Shown here: positions 7,445-22,875 of the stretch, piece by piece
Layout: each line of letters begins with the position of its first letter
Position numbering within the stretch: position 1 is the first letter of the stretch
Assembly: GCF_003612565.1 (NCBI RefSeq)
Contig: NZ_RAZG01000011.1
Span: 1 to 64,000, forward strand
Origin: Roseburia sp. 1XD42-69
Lineage (GTDB): Bacteria; Bacillota; Clostridia; Lachnospirales; Lachnospiraceae
Direction: 5' to 3'
DNA length: 64,000 nucleotides
Notes under the pieces: model-generated
Seen by the model: the letters and a program-made list of their open reading frames with translations, nothing else
Database searches by the model: none
Told to the model about the DNA's origin: nothing
Position numbers and translations under genes: made by a program

Positions 7445-7570
7445 CTGCGAACTACTGCGAATTTACTGCGAAATCTTTTTCCTAAGCTGCATCCACGAAA
7501 AAAACCAAAAAATCATATAATTAAAGATTTTGCCTTATCTAACTGCGAACAACTGCGAATTTACTGCGGA
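7445..7570 (+). repeat. Two triplets of CTGCGAA iterons, element C left end
   Basis: CTGCGAA starts at 7445, 7455 and 7466, and again at 7543, 7553 and (as CTGCGGA) 7564. Both triplets have 10 and 11 bp steps, so all copies face one side of the helix, and the triplets start 98 bp apart. The last ends directly at the AlbA gene's stop codon. Replication iterons or binding sites for an accessory protein are both possible. The rest of 7057-7570 holds arm sites, a terminator and att; no gene is seen. Confidence 0.65.
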
Positions 7571-9031
7571 CTATATGTTCAGCGAATATGTCAATGCCGG
7601 ATCATGTTTATTACCATTCATTTTTACTACCCCGATTTCCAATAAATTACTAAGCTTTTTATTAATAGTCCTTCTCGTTTTACTTACCATCACAGATAAT
7701 TCCGTAGCGGTAATACAGCTTCTGCTTCCCATAATTGTAACAATGTCCTTTTCAACTGCATCCAGCTTGTTCCAATATTCCGCCATTTTCTTTTCAGCAG
7801 TCTCAGTTTGTCTTGCCGTTCTTGCAATAATATTGTTCCTTAAAACCAATTTTACCGTCTGTCCGCTAGGCTCTGAATACTCCGGTGCTTCAAGAAAATA
7901 GTTTTCCATATCTGAGTATATACGTTTTACTCCCTCATTTAGTTCTTTCACAATGCCAAAATCTGCTAATACACGAGCCATGCGAGGATTTCTCGAAAAA
8001 TTTGTAGTCCTAATATTGTCAACAGTCACAATATTAGGCAATTTGCCGGGACTCTCAATTTCCAGTCTGTCATCATACATAGTAACTTTAATGTATTTTC
8101 CTTCCATAGCATATTCACGATGGGCAACAGCATTTACAATGCCTTCTGCCCATGCAAACGGCGGATACTCTTCTACAGTTTTAAAATTACCCGTTTCTGA
8201 ATCTAACGAAGTAAACTCTCTTAATTGTGCGGCAATAAACCTTTTTGCTTCTTCTACAATTTTCAATATCGGATATTCAATGTTGGTATCTTTAATCATA
8301 TTCATCTGCGTACCAACACCCGCCGATGTTCCGTCATAACGTATAAAACGGATCCTGCAATTTGGATAAAATTGATATACATTTTTCGCAAATAATAATA
8401 CAGCCGCATTTGTCAAATACTTTTTTCCATTTTGCTCTTTATAAAAACCTCTTGAAGATAGTAATTGCTCTGCCAAAATATCCGGACTTCCAAGAATTTC
8501 TTTATATTGCTTTATTAATTCCTCATCCAAATCAGAAATCTTTACATCATGATTCAATTCATCTTCATAATGTCTGGCTCCTTTGCTATACTCTAACTTT
8601 CGCAAATCATCGCCCTTTAACTCCCGTTTTCTGTCACCGATACGCAAAAATACAGAACCGTTAGCGGTGCTGATTACTCTATCGACACTTGGATATATAT
8701 GCAGCAACAATAGTCTGTCCGGTTGTCCTTCCGCATTTTCTATATCAAGAAATTCCTCTTGATATTCCGGTGTAGGATTACAGCAATCCATAGGAGCATT
8801 AATAAAATTATTAATTTTTTCCGCCCCTACAGCATTGATTCCTTCCAATCGGCGCGTTTTATCACTGATACCAAATACTATTGTCCCTCCATCTGCATTT
8901 GCATATGCAGATATCTCATCAGCAATATCTGACGGTTTCAATTGTGCGGATTTTCGATCAAAAATTTTATTTTCATCCTCATGAATCATATAATCTAATG
9001 TAAGAACCGGATTTATTGAAGATTTTATCAT
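7571..9031 (-). CDS. AlbA_2 / HATPase_c_4 / winged-helix protein (COG2865-type)
   Basis: 486 residues in three parts: an AlbA_2 (Schlafen-like) domain at about 15-150 (E...D-R-K-S...A-D-I-A-D-E-I-S-A-Y-A-N-A-D-G-G-T-I-V-F-G-I), a GHKL-type ATP-binding region at about 280-370 (E-G-I-V-N-A-V-A-H-R-E-Y, then D-D-R-L-E-I-E-S-P-G) and a C-terminal winged helix (about 430-486). Such proteins are predicted regulators and recur in mobile elements and defence islands. It is the last gene of element C, 61 bp after the DUF6429 gene. It may bind the TCGAGT repeats upstream; that is inference. Confidence 0.8.
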   Translation of the reverse strand: MIKSSINPVLTLDYMIHEDENKIFDRKSAQLKPSDIADEISAYANADGGTIVFGISDKTRRLEGINAVGAEKINNFINAPMDCCNPTPEYQEEFLDIENAEGQPDRLLLLHIYPSVDRVISTANGSVFLRIGDRKRELKGDDLRKLEYSKGARHYEDELNHDVKISDLDEELIKQYKEILGSPDILAEQLLSSRGFYKEQNGKKYLTNAAVLLFAKNVYQFYPNCRIRFIRYDGTSAGVGTQMNMIKDTNIEYPILKIVEEAKRFIAAQLREFTSLDSETGNFKTVEEYPPFAWAEGIVNAVAHREYAMEGKYIKVTMYDDRLEIESPGKLPNIVTVDNIRTTNFSRNPRMARVLADFGIVKELNEGVKRIYSDMENYFLEAPEYSEPSGQTVKLVLRNNIIARTARQTETAEKKMAEYWNKLDAVEKDIVTIMGSRSCITATELSVMVSKTRRTINKKLSNLLEIGVVKMNGNKHDPALTYSLNI

Positions 9032-9092
9032 ACATCTACTTCCTTTATATAGTTTTTAATAGTGATATCTTTGCATTCTTAAGCATTACATC

Positions 9093-9356
9093 TTACCAAT
9101 CTTCTACACCATACTTCTCCATAAGCTTTTTTGCCTTCTCCTCGCCTTCTTTTGTAATATACATGGATTTTGACCGATGGGAACCCTGCCTTATGTAATC
9201 TTTTTCATCAAGCCGGTTCAGAACCTCAAAATCATAACCCTTCCATGCATATTTACTATTTGGGTCTGCCATCCTGTCTCTTTCCGTAAAATGAGATAAG
9301 TAAATCAACAGCATTGTCAATTCTTCCATTGCTGTTTTTGCATCTGTTTTGTCCAT
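9093..9356 (-). CDS. DUF6429-family protein
   Basis: 87 residues, a small winged-helix-like protein with the features M-E-E-L-T-x-x-L-I-Y-L-S, W-K-G-Y-D-F-x-V-L-N-x-L and a (R/K)-S-K-S-x-Y-(I/L)-T-x-E-G end, which I recognise as the DUF6429 pattern. Function unknown. Start at ATG 9356 after AGAAGGGGGATTAGT. It has its own upstream gap with TCGAGT palindromes and precedes the AlbA gene by 61 bp, so these two form a likely transcription unit separate from the helicase operon. Confidence 0.7.
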   Translation of the reverse strand: MDKTDAKTAMEELTMLLIYLSHFTERDRMADPNSKYAWKGYDFEVLNRLDEKDYIRQGSHRSKSMYITKEGEEKAKKLMEKYGVEDW

Positions 9357-9379
9357 ACTAATCCCCCTTCTAATGTTTT

Positions 9380-9406
9380 TCGAGTTTATACTCGATTGAA
9401 CTCGAA
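9380..9406. promoter_or_regulatory. TCGAGT palindrome and half-site, probable operator
   Basis: TCGAGT-TTAT-ACTCGA (9380-9395) plus a further ACTCGAA at 9400-9406, directly upstream of the DUF6429 gene. Spacing of half-sites suggests a dimeric regulator; both downstream proteins contain HTH-like parts. Confidence 0.5.
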
Positions 9407-9437
9407 TAAAAACTCAATCATAACAAATACATCTCTT

Positions 9438-9872
9438 CTATAAAAGCAATACTTCAATTTCATGCTCACTAAATACACCTGATTGCTTTAATAACTTCTT
9501 AAAACACGCCTTTATTGTCTCTTTTGCCACACAATGCTTTGCTTCATTCAGATATATAAGCCCTATCACAATTTCCAATTGCCTTGCCACATCTTTTTCT
9601 GATACATTTCTATAAAAATCTTCATCTACCCGTCTAAGCTGCACGCCATTAGCCATTGTAAACAATTCTGGATGTTTATGTATGTATTCCTGCAACACAT
9701 TCCACATTGTCTGCTTGTCCTTCGTTTGCAGCGCATCCTTTATCTTACGTGATTTTAATTTAGATTGCGCGGCAACATCACGTGTTTTTTCAACTGCCTT
9801 AATAATGTTTTTACAGTATGTGATTACTTTTTCTTCATCTGTACACATTATATTTTGCGCATATTGTTCCAT
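9438..9872 (-). CDS. Small protein of unknown function paired with the helicase
   Basis: 144 residues, predicted all-helical, with a basic first half (T-R-D-V-A-A-Q-S-K-L-K-S-R-K) and a leucine-rich C-terminus. No family recognised. It starts 20 bp after the helicase stop with a GAGGATAGG site, so it is co-transcribed and probably a partner subunit. Confidence 0.65.
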   Translation of the reverse strand: MEQYAQNIMCTDEEKVITYCKNIIKAVEKTRDVAAQSKLKSRKIKDALQTKDKQTMWNVLQEYIHKHPELFTMANGVQLRRVDEDFYRNVSEKDVARQLEIVIGLIYLNEAKHCVAKETIKACFKKLLKQSGVFSEHEIEVLLL

Positions 9873-9892
9873 GTTCCTATCCTCATTATAGA

Positions 9893-12628
9893 TTAAACTA
9901 CCCGCCTCTTAATAATTTTTAATCCTGTCCGTGCCGAAAAAATCTTTGCATCGTATGATGTTTCATCATTTATAAAACTATCCAAAATTTTTTTCTGCGA
10001 CTCTGGTGTCCAATACACCTTCAAATTTTCCCTTGCTCGCGTAATTGCCGTATAGAAAATATTATGTGTAATCATTTCATCTACTTCTTTCGTAATAACA
10101 ATTTTGACTGAATTGTACTCTAACCCTTGCGCTTTATGAATGGATACCGCATAAGCAATTTGGAATGGTACATTAGTTTCTGCATCTTCATCATCGTTAT
10201 CATCATCTCCGGCATTTTTCTTTTTTACTGCAAGTCTTACAACTGACTTACCCGGATTTAATTTTGGCATAAGTTCAAGTTCTGTTCCTGAAACATGGAT
10301 GCTATTTAACACCTTGTCAATCTCAATGGAAAAGAGCACCCTGTTCTCCTCTTCCTCAATATTTACTATTTTTCCTCCAAGATTATTATATAGTATAGGA
10401 TCATATTTTGAGGAATCACTAAATAAAATCGGATCACCTATTTTATATGTCCAAACTCCTAACACAAATGCTTTGTTCGGATTATCACTTTGCAAAAATC
10501 TGTTAATATTATTGATTCCATATAAACCATCATAATTAAGGCACAGAACAATTTCACTTTCTGATGTCCGCTCAAATATTGACTCATCTAACTTTGTCGT
10601 ATATCCACAATGTCCCATCCATTCAGTAATATTATCTTGATAATTGCGCACCCTACTCCACAGTTCTTGTAATTGCTTGTTTTCTGTCCTATAGAGTTCT
10701 GTTAACTCATATTGTGCTTTTACAGGAACAAAATATCTTGCCAAATTAAACCAATTTCCGAACTGAATTGATTCTATCTGATAAATATCCCCCACCAAAA
10801 CTAGCAATTTAAAATTCTTTTTTCTAAGAACTTCTATCATATCGCGATTGCTAACCATACTACATTCGTCTATAAATAATATATCCACGGTTTTGTCAGC
10901 CGGATATGAATAAATAAACTTCTTAATGGTTAAATATTCACCGCTATTGTCTTTAACCCTTCTTCGCAGGTTCTCTACTGCAGGATGGGTATTTGCTATA
11001 TAGACCTTAGAACCGTCATTCCAAAACTGTGAAATATGTTTTATCAAAGTTGATTTGCCCGTTCCTGCTGCCCCATAAATCATTGCAAGGCTTGAGTTCT
11101 CAAACATTCTAAGCAGGATAGCCCTCTTTTCGTCACTATCTATCACATTCGGATTCTCTATAAGCCAATCTTCCACAGAGGCATTATAATCAACCACTCC
11201 TTCTTCTGTTAAAGAAATCAGGTTTTGAATTATTTCTTTTGTATCATCCTCATAGCCTTTCACAAAAAGATTTTTACCCATAATTTCCAGTCTTCTATTT
11301 TGATGCTTTCTGTATAGACTATCATTATAAATCTTTACCAATTCATCAATATTCTCAAATTTTGCCAGTTCATCTGTTTTTGTATATAACTTCGCATATG
11401 TATCTGCATTAATATTGATACGGCGAGCTAGTAATTCGTGTTCTCTTCCTTCTGATTTTATGCATGAAAACAAATCATATATTGATGGGTTATGGTTGCA
11501 AAGGCTTGAATTGAATGGCATTTCCTCAAATGGGAGAACTTTAATATCTAAATAAAGTCCCTTCATTCTATAATTTTCTTCCTTCGACAACTGCGCTTTT
11601 ATTATTTTGTTATTAAGACCGTATAACAAATAGCGGACACTATTACTTCCTAACCTATTTGTTCTTATCCAATCTCTGGCTCTATCAAAAATATCACATA
11701 GAACAATTTTTTGTGCCTTTTCCGTAATTCTTTCTTTAAATGCCTGATACCTTCTATCTGAAAATTCCAGAATTTCAACTAAATTAAGCCCTGTTCTTGA
11801 TATATAATTCATTAATCCAATATATTCCGAAAGATCGCTACGCACCTCAATATTATATCCAAATATTTTTGCAAAATTTTTCAACTCACATGGTCTTATA
11901 GATACGCTCCATGCAGTTACAATCTTAATCGGCATAAATTTTCCAGATATTTCGATGATATCATCATCCAAATCTACCTTTATCGCATAATTAGCCGGAA
12001 TCTTAAAGGCTGAGAATACCACCAGCTTATTAAATTTACTTGACTCATCATTTGTTGGAATTAAGGTATTTTCGTAATAAACATGATGATTCACAAAAAA
12101 TGGTTTTGATTTTTGCACATAAAATCGTTCACTATATGTCTCATGAGCTCTCTGATAATGAACTTTATCCAATTTCTCCACAATTTTTTCATAATACTGT
12201 TGCAGTGTATCATCCAAATCAATCGGAAACTTGTCTATATTGGAAAGAATCTGTATCTGATATCTTCTATAAACAAAATCTTTAATCTGTAGTAAGTATT
12301 CATAATATTTTAAAAGCAACCGTTCTGCCCCATCATTATCCGGCGTATAATGAGAACGCGATTCCTGCAACAGTTGATGGAACTTCCTAAGAAAATAAAA
12401 TTCATTGCTTGTCTTTAAAAATTCAACAGCCTTCGGTATTGTATCATAATCTACAAAAGCATTTTCGTGTTGCTCCGCATACACCCTGACTGCAATATGT
12501 TCCACAAGGTTACGAAAATAACTCAGCATATTCTGTGCAACCTTATCTCTTGTCTTATACTCTAAATCGTCTATATTCTCACATATTGCCTTATCATCTG
12601 TTTTTATGTATTCATCTATTGTTTTCAT
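9893..12628 (-). CDS. RecD-like superfamily 1 helicase/ATPase
   Basis: 911 residues. The first ~500 have no recognisable domain. The C-terminal half is an SF1 helicase: Walker A G-A-A-G-T-G-K-S-T at about 515-523, Walker B I-L-F-I-D-E-C-S-M near 585, motif III G-D-I-Y-Q-I-E-S near 610, and motif V/VI region V-S-I-H-K-A-Q-G-L-E-Y near 828 and A-I-T-R-A-R-E-N-L near 862. It would translocate on or unwind DNA (or RNA). The large unknown N-terminus could sense or cut. It follows the KAP NTPase gene after 150 bp containing its own promoter. I know no named defence system with exactly this pair. Confidence 0.85.
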   Translation of the reverse strand: MKTIDEYIKTDDKAICENIDDLEYKTRDKVAQNMLSYFRNLVEHIAVRVYAEQHENAFVDYDTIPKAVEFLKTSNEFYFLRKFHQLLQESRSHYTPDNDGAERLLLKYYEYLLQIKDFVYRRYQIQILSNIDKFPIDLDDTLQQYYEKIVEKLDKVHYQRAHETYSERFYVQKSKPFFVNHHVYYENTLIPTNDESSKFNKLVVFSAFKIPANYAIKVDLDDDIIEISGKFMPIKIVTAWSVSIRPCELKNFAKIFGYNIEVRSDLSEYIGLMNYISRTGLNLVEILEFSDRRYQAFKERITEKAQKIVLCDIFDRARDWIRTNRLGSNSVRYLLYGLNNKIIKAQLSKEENYRMKGLYLDIKVLPFEEMPFNSSLCNHNPSIYDLFSCIKSEGREHELLARRININADTYAKLYTKTDELAKFENIDELVKIYNDSLYRKHQNRRLEIMGKNLFVKGYEDDTKEIIQNLISLTEEGVVDYNASVEDWLIENPNVIDSDEKRAILLRMFENSSLAMIYGAAGTGKSTLIKHISQFWNDGSKVYIANTHPAVENLRRRVKDNSGEYLTIKKFIYSYPADKTVDILFIDECSMVSNRDMIEVLRKKNFKLLVLVGDIYQIESIQFGNWFNLARYFVPVKAQYELTELYRTENKQLQELWSRVRNYQDNITEWMGHCGYTTKLDESIFERTSESEIVLCLNYDGLYGINNINRFLQSDNPNKAFVLGVWTYKIGDPILFSDSSKYDPILYNNLGGKIVNIEEEENRVLFSIEIDKVLNSIHVSGTELELMPKLNPGKSVVRLAVKKKNAGDDDNDDEDAETNVPFQIAYAVSIHKAQGLEYNSVKIVITKEVDEMITHNIFYTAITRARENLKVYWTPESQKKILDSFINDETSYDAKIFSARTGLKIIKRRVV

Positions 12629-12682
12629 ATCGTCATCTGCTTTCTACTCCAATATTTTTAATTGCACTTCCTTTATCTTTTT

Positions 12683-12711
12683 CTTATGCCACTTTCTATG
12701 GCAATAGTCAA
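12683..12711 (-). promoter_or_regulatory. Promoter of the helicase operon
   Basis: On the minus strand TTGACT, 17-bp spacer, CATAAG, ending 55 bp before the helicase start. The spacer carries an inverted repeat TTGCCA...TGGCA, a possible operator. Confidence 0.55.
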
Positions 12712-12778
12712 ATACCTCGCAACAAGTTACAGGTTATTTACTGAAATCATGAAAACATCGCATTGACGTATAAATATT

Positions 12779-15700
12779 CTACGATAAATATGACCTATAT
12801 TCCTTCAACTCGCTTTCATCTAATTTGCCTTTCATCTTCCTGCCAAATCCTTTGTCCTTAATAATAACAGCACACTTTCTTTTATTTTCTTCACTAGACG
12901 ATTTTTGAAAAATTTCAGTAAGTATCATACATAAATTTTCTCGTTGTTTAGCAATTACTATATGCGTCAAATTACTAATTTGCACAAGAATTTGAGTACA
13001 TATATCTTTTTCAAAATAATTTTCTAACAAATATCTCATAATATTTACAAGTGATTCAATATTGTTTTCTGTTACATCACTTTCACAAAATTCCAATAAG
13101 GAAATTAAATCATTTTTGCTTATACTTTCCTTATTTTCATTAATACGATAAAGCAACGCTTGAACAGAATATTTCTCTGACTTTGACAAGATTTTTACAA
13201 GCTTTTCTTTGTGTATATCGTCTTTTCCCCATTCATCAGAAATAATCTTTATAATAACACTCACTTCACAATTATCAATAAACTTTGTCAGTTTAGTGCT
13301 TGCATTATCTTCATCATATTCAATGTTCATCAACTTATGAACCAATTGCGCAACTTTTCCTATTTTTGAAAACTGTGCATTTAATATATTAATCACATCA
13401 TCTGGATTAGTTGATAAGTCTATGTAATCAACCAAAAAATCAACCAATTGAGTTAAATTATCATTTTCCTTATTAAACAACTCTATTCGCCCAGTTATGA
13501 TATCATAAATAACAGCATATGTTCCTTTTGTAACATACCCTAATACAGTGCCTATATTTTTACACCAAAACTCTTTACTATTTAACTTATTTACTACTCT
13601 ATAAGCATTAAGTGCGTTATCCGTATCAGTAGCAATAACTTTCAAAAGTACAGTACTATACTTATCAAGAACACTTTGCGAAATCTTATCTTTATATGCG
13701 CTTACTACTTGAATAGCAAACAGTAAATAATTATCTTGGTTATAATAGTTTGCCGCTCCAGATATAATATCTTTTTCAATAACATTTATTGCTTCTTTAT
13801 CATAATGATCATCCTTTGATAAATCTACTATTAAATCACTTATTATTTTATACTCCCTGCCAGACGAGTATCGGCACAAATTATCTAAGTTATTCCAGAA
13901 TGTATCCGTCTGCTCTTTCGTATATCGTTTTAAAAGTCTTCTAACGTCAGATGCATATCCCTCTTCTTCAAAAGCGTACTCATTTAATCTACCAATTGTT
14001 TGCGGCAGCATATCTAAAGTATTATTATTTGAAAATGTTTCAATCATATCTGAAAATTCTATCTCTCCTACAGTATCCGAAAAAAATACATCCATATTCT
14101 TTCCTTCCTCAGCATTAACTGTATATGATAATTTTGATAGAATTCTGTACCCATAAATTCCTTTAAGATTTTTTACCCCCACTGAAGCTATCTTGATTGC
14201 AATATCTTTTGCATTCTGAATTTCCTTATATTCCATTTCACTAATTGATGCATCCAACATCTTATGCAGTATTGGATACTCATAACATGGTTCAAGTACA
14301 TCTGCAATTTCCATAATAGAGTTATTCTCTAAAAAAGCACTGAGAACATTTCCAAACTGCTTAATCATTGTATCATCAAAATCATCATTATCTGTGATAT
14401 GCTTTGCAATTTTTTTCACGTACTCTTTCCCATATACGTTAGCAAAATAATTGATTTCCTCACCTGCCGCATAATCTATGACATCTTGCACTCCTGACTC
14501 ATCTGATATCATCCATTCTTTGGTATAAATTTCAAATTTGTTTAATACCTCTTCTGACAGTTCATATTTAATTCGAGAAATTTTATTGATTAAGATAACC
14601 CTATTTTTATAATTTCCATCCTGCTGATTCCTGTTTAATGCGCATTCAACCAAACCGTTATATCCATCATCATTTACCTTGTGACATACCGCTACCAAAT
14701 TTTTTTCATTTATTAAATCATATCTAAAATCACATAACGAACTTGAAAGCTCTGGAATTCTTTCCGAAATGGAAAATGCCAGTTTCTCCCTATCATCTTC
14801 AGATATAGCATCATAACAGTCAATTGCAGATAATACAATATTCCCCATCATCGGTGACTCATTATATCTTAATTGTTCAATAAATAAAGAAATCAAAATT
14901 GGTGTTTCACCTATCAACTGCTTTACGGAAACAAAATTACAGCTTTCAATTGCAGCCATAAAGTCTTGCTGTTTCTGATCTCCGACCAATACCCCTTCTT
15001 TGGTCTGTGACATATACAAATACGGGGTAATATTGTTATGCCCTAAATTCTCAGTAAATATCAAATAATTAACCAACGGCTCATACTTTTTCTTAAGCAC
15101 ATTCTTATCATCAAAATAATTTTTTAATAATTCCGATGATTCTTTCTCGCCATTACTTCGGTGAACTTCAAGTATCTCATTAATAACATTTGCATCTTTA
15201 AAAAGTAAATCATAAAATTCATTATAATCTGACTGCAAAACTGATATTTTGGCAATCGTCTGTAAACCTATTTTTTCAGCAGCAAATCCTTCCGCTACTT
15301 TTTCCGCCTGTTCCCGATCTCTGGCAATCATTACATTTTCAACAAATGCGTTAATTATTTTTTTCACTTGTCTTGGAGTTGAAACACCACTATGTATTAG
15401 TATTTTCCCGACTATTTCTTCAAAGAGTTCATAATTATCATTACAATACTCTCTAATGAAATCACTGCAATCATTTTTGCAAATTTCAAAAGCATAATTC
15501 CTCATATCATATTTAATCAACTGTGGCAAATACATTTTATATTGAAAAATTTTATCTAAAACCATTTCGCCGTCATACTCATTGCCAAATGTACTAATTC
15601 CATTTATTCTTTTTGTCTTTAAAGCATTTTTAAGTATTTCATCATCAAAAGGTACAATAAATATAAACCTATCATATTCCATAAATAATTTTAATGCATC

Positions 15701-16489
15701 TAATGCCTCTACGATTTTTTCTGCACTAAGCCTATCCAAATCATCTATTACAACAATTATCCTTTTTTCTGGATTTATTTTATAATATTCCTGCAGTAAG
15801 TTTTTTAAATACATTTCATAGTCCGCTTGTGTCTGTAGCGGAAAACTTATTTCATAATTTTTATAAGCAGGTTCATTAAGCTTATCCATAAATAACTTAC
15901 CAAGCCAAACAACTAACGGTATAATCAATATGCTTCCCATATTTTTACAATACCTCAAAAATGTTGATACCCAAAACTGTGTTCCTTGAAAGGCAACTCC
16001 ATAAAAGCCATTACTAAAATAGCAATAGATTATAAATGCAATTATTGAAAGTACAATTGCTATAACAACAAATTTCAAAAACTTAAGAATTCCTGCATTT
16101 TTTCTTGAAGTGCTATTTGCATCCTTCAACATTTCTTTTACTGTATCACTGTAATCTTTATGGAAAAAATTAAAGCTTAATACTTTTCGTTCACTGATAC
16201 CTTCCCATAATTCTTTTAAAAATGCTTTTCCTATTTCATCTTTCTCATATTTCCATGCATTAATATCACATATAAGAAATTCTTTATTCCTATCCTTTTT
16301 TCTCAAAGGCGCAAGTGCCATATTAACTATGGAAGATTTCCCCAATCCCCATTTCCCGATAACAGCTATATTAAAAGGAACTTCATTATGTTCTATAAGC
16401 TTTCGCAAATTGTTTGCAAAATCCTGATATCTAAATAAATCATCATCAATATTATTAAGTGATTTGTCTTTCAAAAAATATTTTTTCAT
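12779..16489 (-). CDS. KAP-family P-loop NTPase with membrane segments
   Basis: 1236 residues. Walker A G-K-W-G-L-G-K-S at 45-52, a hydrophobic hairpin inserted in the P-loop domain (about 137-158 and 185-201), and Walker B I-I-V-V-I-D-D-L-D-R at 244-253, the standard KAP layout. After about residue 450 there is a very long, helix-rich, AT-coded region without recognisable repeats in sequence, possibly a HEAT-like sensor. KAP NTPases are membrane-linked and occur in several phage-defence systems (for example as QatA). It lies 75 bp after hsdS in the same direction. Confidence 0.85.
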   Translation of the reverse strand: MKKYFLKDKSLNNIDDDLFRYQDFANNLRKLIEHNEVPFNIAVIGKWGLGKSSIVNMALAPLRKKDRNKEFLICDINAWKYEKDEIGKAFLKELWEGISERKVLSFNFFHKDYSDTVKEMLKDANSTSRKNAGILKFLKFVVIAIVLSIIAFIIYCYFSNGFYGVAFQGTQFWVSTFLRYCKNMGSILIIPLVVWLGKLFMDKLNEPAYKNYEISFPLQTQADYEMYLKNLLQEYYKINPEKRIIVVIDDLDRLSAEKIVEALDALKLFMEYDRFIFIVPFDDEILKNALKTKRINGISTFGNEYDGEMVLDKIFQYKMYLPQLIKYDMRNYAFEICKNDCSDFIREYCNDNYELFEEIVGKILIHSGVSTPRQVKKIINAFVENVMIARDREQAEKVAEGFAAEKIGLQTIAKISVLQSDYNEFYDLLFKDANVINEILEVHRSNGEKESSELLKNYFDDKNVLKKKYEPLVNYLIFTENLGHNNITPYLYMSQTKEGVLVGDQKQQDFMAAIESCNFVSVKQLIGETPILISLFIEQLRYNESPMMGNIVLSAIDCYDAISEDDREKLAFSISERIPELSSSLCDFRYDLINEKNLVAVCHKVNDDGYNGLVECALNRNQQDGNYKNRVILINKISRIKYELSEEVLNKFEIYTKEWMISDESGVQDVIDYAAGEEINYFANVYGKEYVKKIAKHITDNDDFDDTMIKQFGNVLSAFLENNSIMEIADVLEPCYEYPILHKMLDASISEMEYKEIQNAKDIAIKIASVGVKNLKGIYGYRILSKLSYTVNAEEGKNMDVFFSDTVGEIEFSDMIETFSNNNTLDMLPQTIGRLNEYAFEEEGYASDVRRLLKRYTKEQTDTFWNNLDNLCRYSSGREYKIISDLIVDLSKDDHYDKEAINVIEKDIISGAANYYNQDNYLLFAIQVVSAYKDKISQSVLDKYSTVLLKVIATDTDNALNAYRVVNKLNSKEFWCKNIGTVLGYVTKGTYAVIYDIITGRIELFNKENDNLTQLVDFLVDYIDLSTNPDDVINILNAQFSKIGKVAQLVHKLMNIEYDEDNASTKLTKFIDNCEVSVIIKIISDEWGKDDIHKEKLVKILSKSEKYSVQALLYRINENKESISKNDLISLLEFCESDVTENNIESLVNIMRYLLENYFEKDICTQILVQISNLTHIVIAKQRENLCMILTEIFQKSSSEENKRKCAVIIKDKGFGRKMKGKLDESELKEYRSYLS

Positions 16490-16564
16490 TATGTATAAAT
16501 CCCTTCGTACTGTTCTAAAACTAATAATTCATTCAAACATCTAAACTGTTTAAATTAAATTCAG

Positions 16565-22162
<5,598 letters not shown>

Positions 22163-22208
22163 AGTAATTGCACCTTTCATATTCTAATTCAAACTGTATA
22201 TTTTATAA

Positions 22209-22394
22209 TTATCGCTTCATATATTTTTTAGTCTTAATCCTCTTATCCGCTGGTTTCTCGGCGTCTTTCGGAATAGCCCAAGCATGACCAAATTTTATAG
22301 TGCCTTGTATCATACCCTCATTACATATAGTCTGTACTCGCCTTACTGAAAGATTCCATTTTTCTGCAGCTTCTTTAATTGTAATGTATTCCAT
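22209..22394 (-). CDS. Small helix-turn-helix protein before hsdR
   Basis: 61 residues: M-E-Y-I-T-I-K-E-A-A-E-K-W-N-L-S-V-R-R-V-Q-type MerR/excisionase helix-turn-helix and a basic tail. The start is ATG 22394 after GGGGGAGCG; an upstream frame adds only hydrophobic residues without a ribosome site. It lies 46 bp before hsdR and probably regulates or marks the cargo. Confidence 0.7.
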   Translation of the reverse strand: MEYITIKEAAEKWNLSVRRVQTICNEGMIQGTIKFGHAWAIPKDAEKPADKRIKTKKYMKR

Positions 22395-22505
22395 ACTTTC
22401 GCTCCCCCAAAAAGCAAAATATTCCATTAATATTATAAGCGCAAAAACGCCGGATATCAACAAAAATATATACAAACATGGAGCAGATTTCTCTGCTCCG
22501 AAATT

Positions 22506-22859
22506 TTACAGACAGTATATAATTTCTTCCCTCACAATCTCCTCTGCCCTCGCCCGAATATTATTCATTCTCCGCACCCAAAGCATCTGATTCTGCGCTT
22601 TTAACTGCTCCGTTACTCCCTCCTGTTTTGCCATCTGCTCTATCAGCAAATCGAACCTTTCCTCCGCCTGTTCTTGTATCATCAGCAGATGCTCTTTCAA
22701 TTTACCCGATAACAATAACCCCGAATAAATACCTCTCCTATGATTCTCTACATAAGATTTCCGCATCAATTCAAACTTTCTCACCTCTCCCGCCGGCTCC
22801 GGATCAGGAATTAAGTTCGGTATCAGATAGTCTCCACATTTTTCATAAGTCAAATTCAT
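22506..22859 (-). CDS. tnpV: TnpV-family protein
   Basis: 117 residues. It shows the TnpV pattern known from Tn4451-type elements: N-L-T-Y-E-K-x-G-D-Y-L-I-P-N-L, L-L-L-S-G-K-L near the middle, A-K-x-E-G-V-T-E-x-L-K and the W-V-x-R-M-N-x-I-R-x-R-A-E-E-I-V end. Function in mobility is not established. It begins 16 bp after the relaxase stop, so it belongs to the mobilization operon. Confidence 0.85.
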   Translation of the reverse strand: MNLTYEKCGDYLIPNLIPDPEPAGEVRKFELMRKSYVENHRRGIYSGLLLSGKLKEHLLMIQEQAEERFDLLIEQMAKQEGVTEQLKAQNQMLWVRRMNNIRARAEEIVREEIIYCL

Positions 22860-22875
22860 AAACTTTTCCTCTCTC

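Noticed and set aside
7445-7570. CRISPR-like or tRNA-associated repeat
   Set aside because: Unit is 7 bp with helical phasing; no spacer pattern and no tRNA structure.
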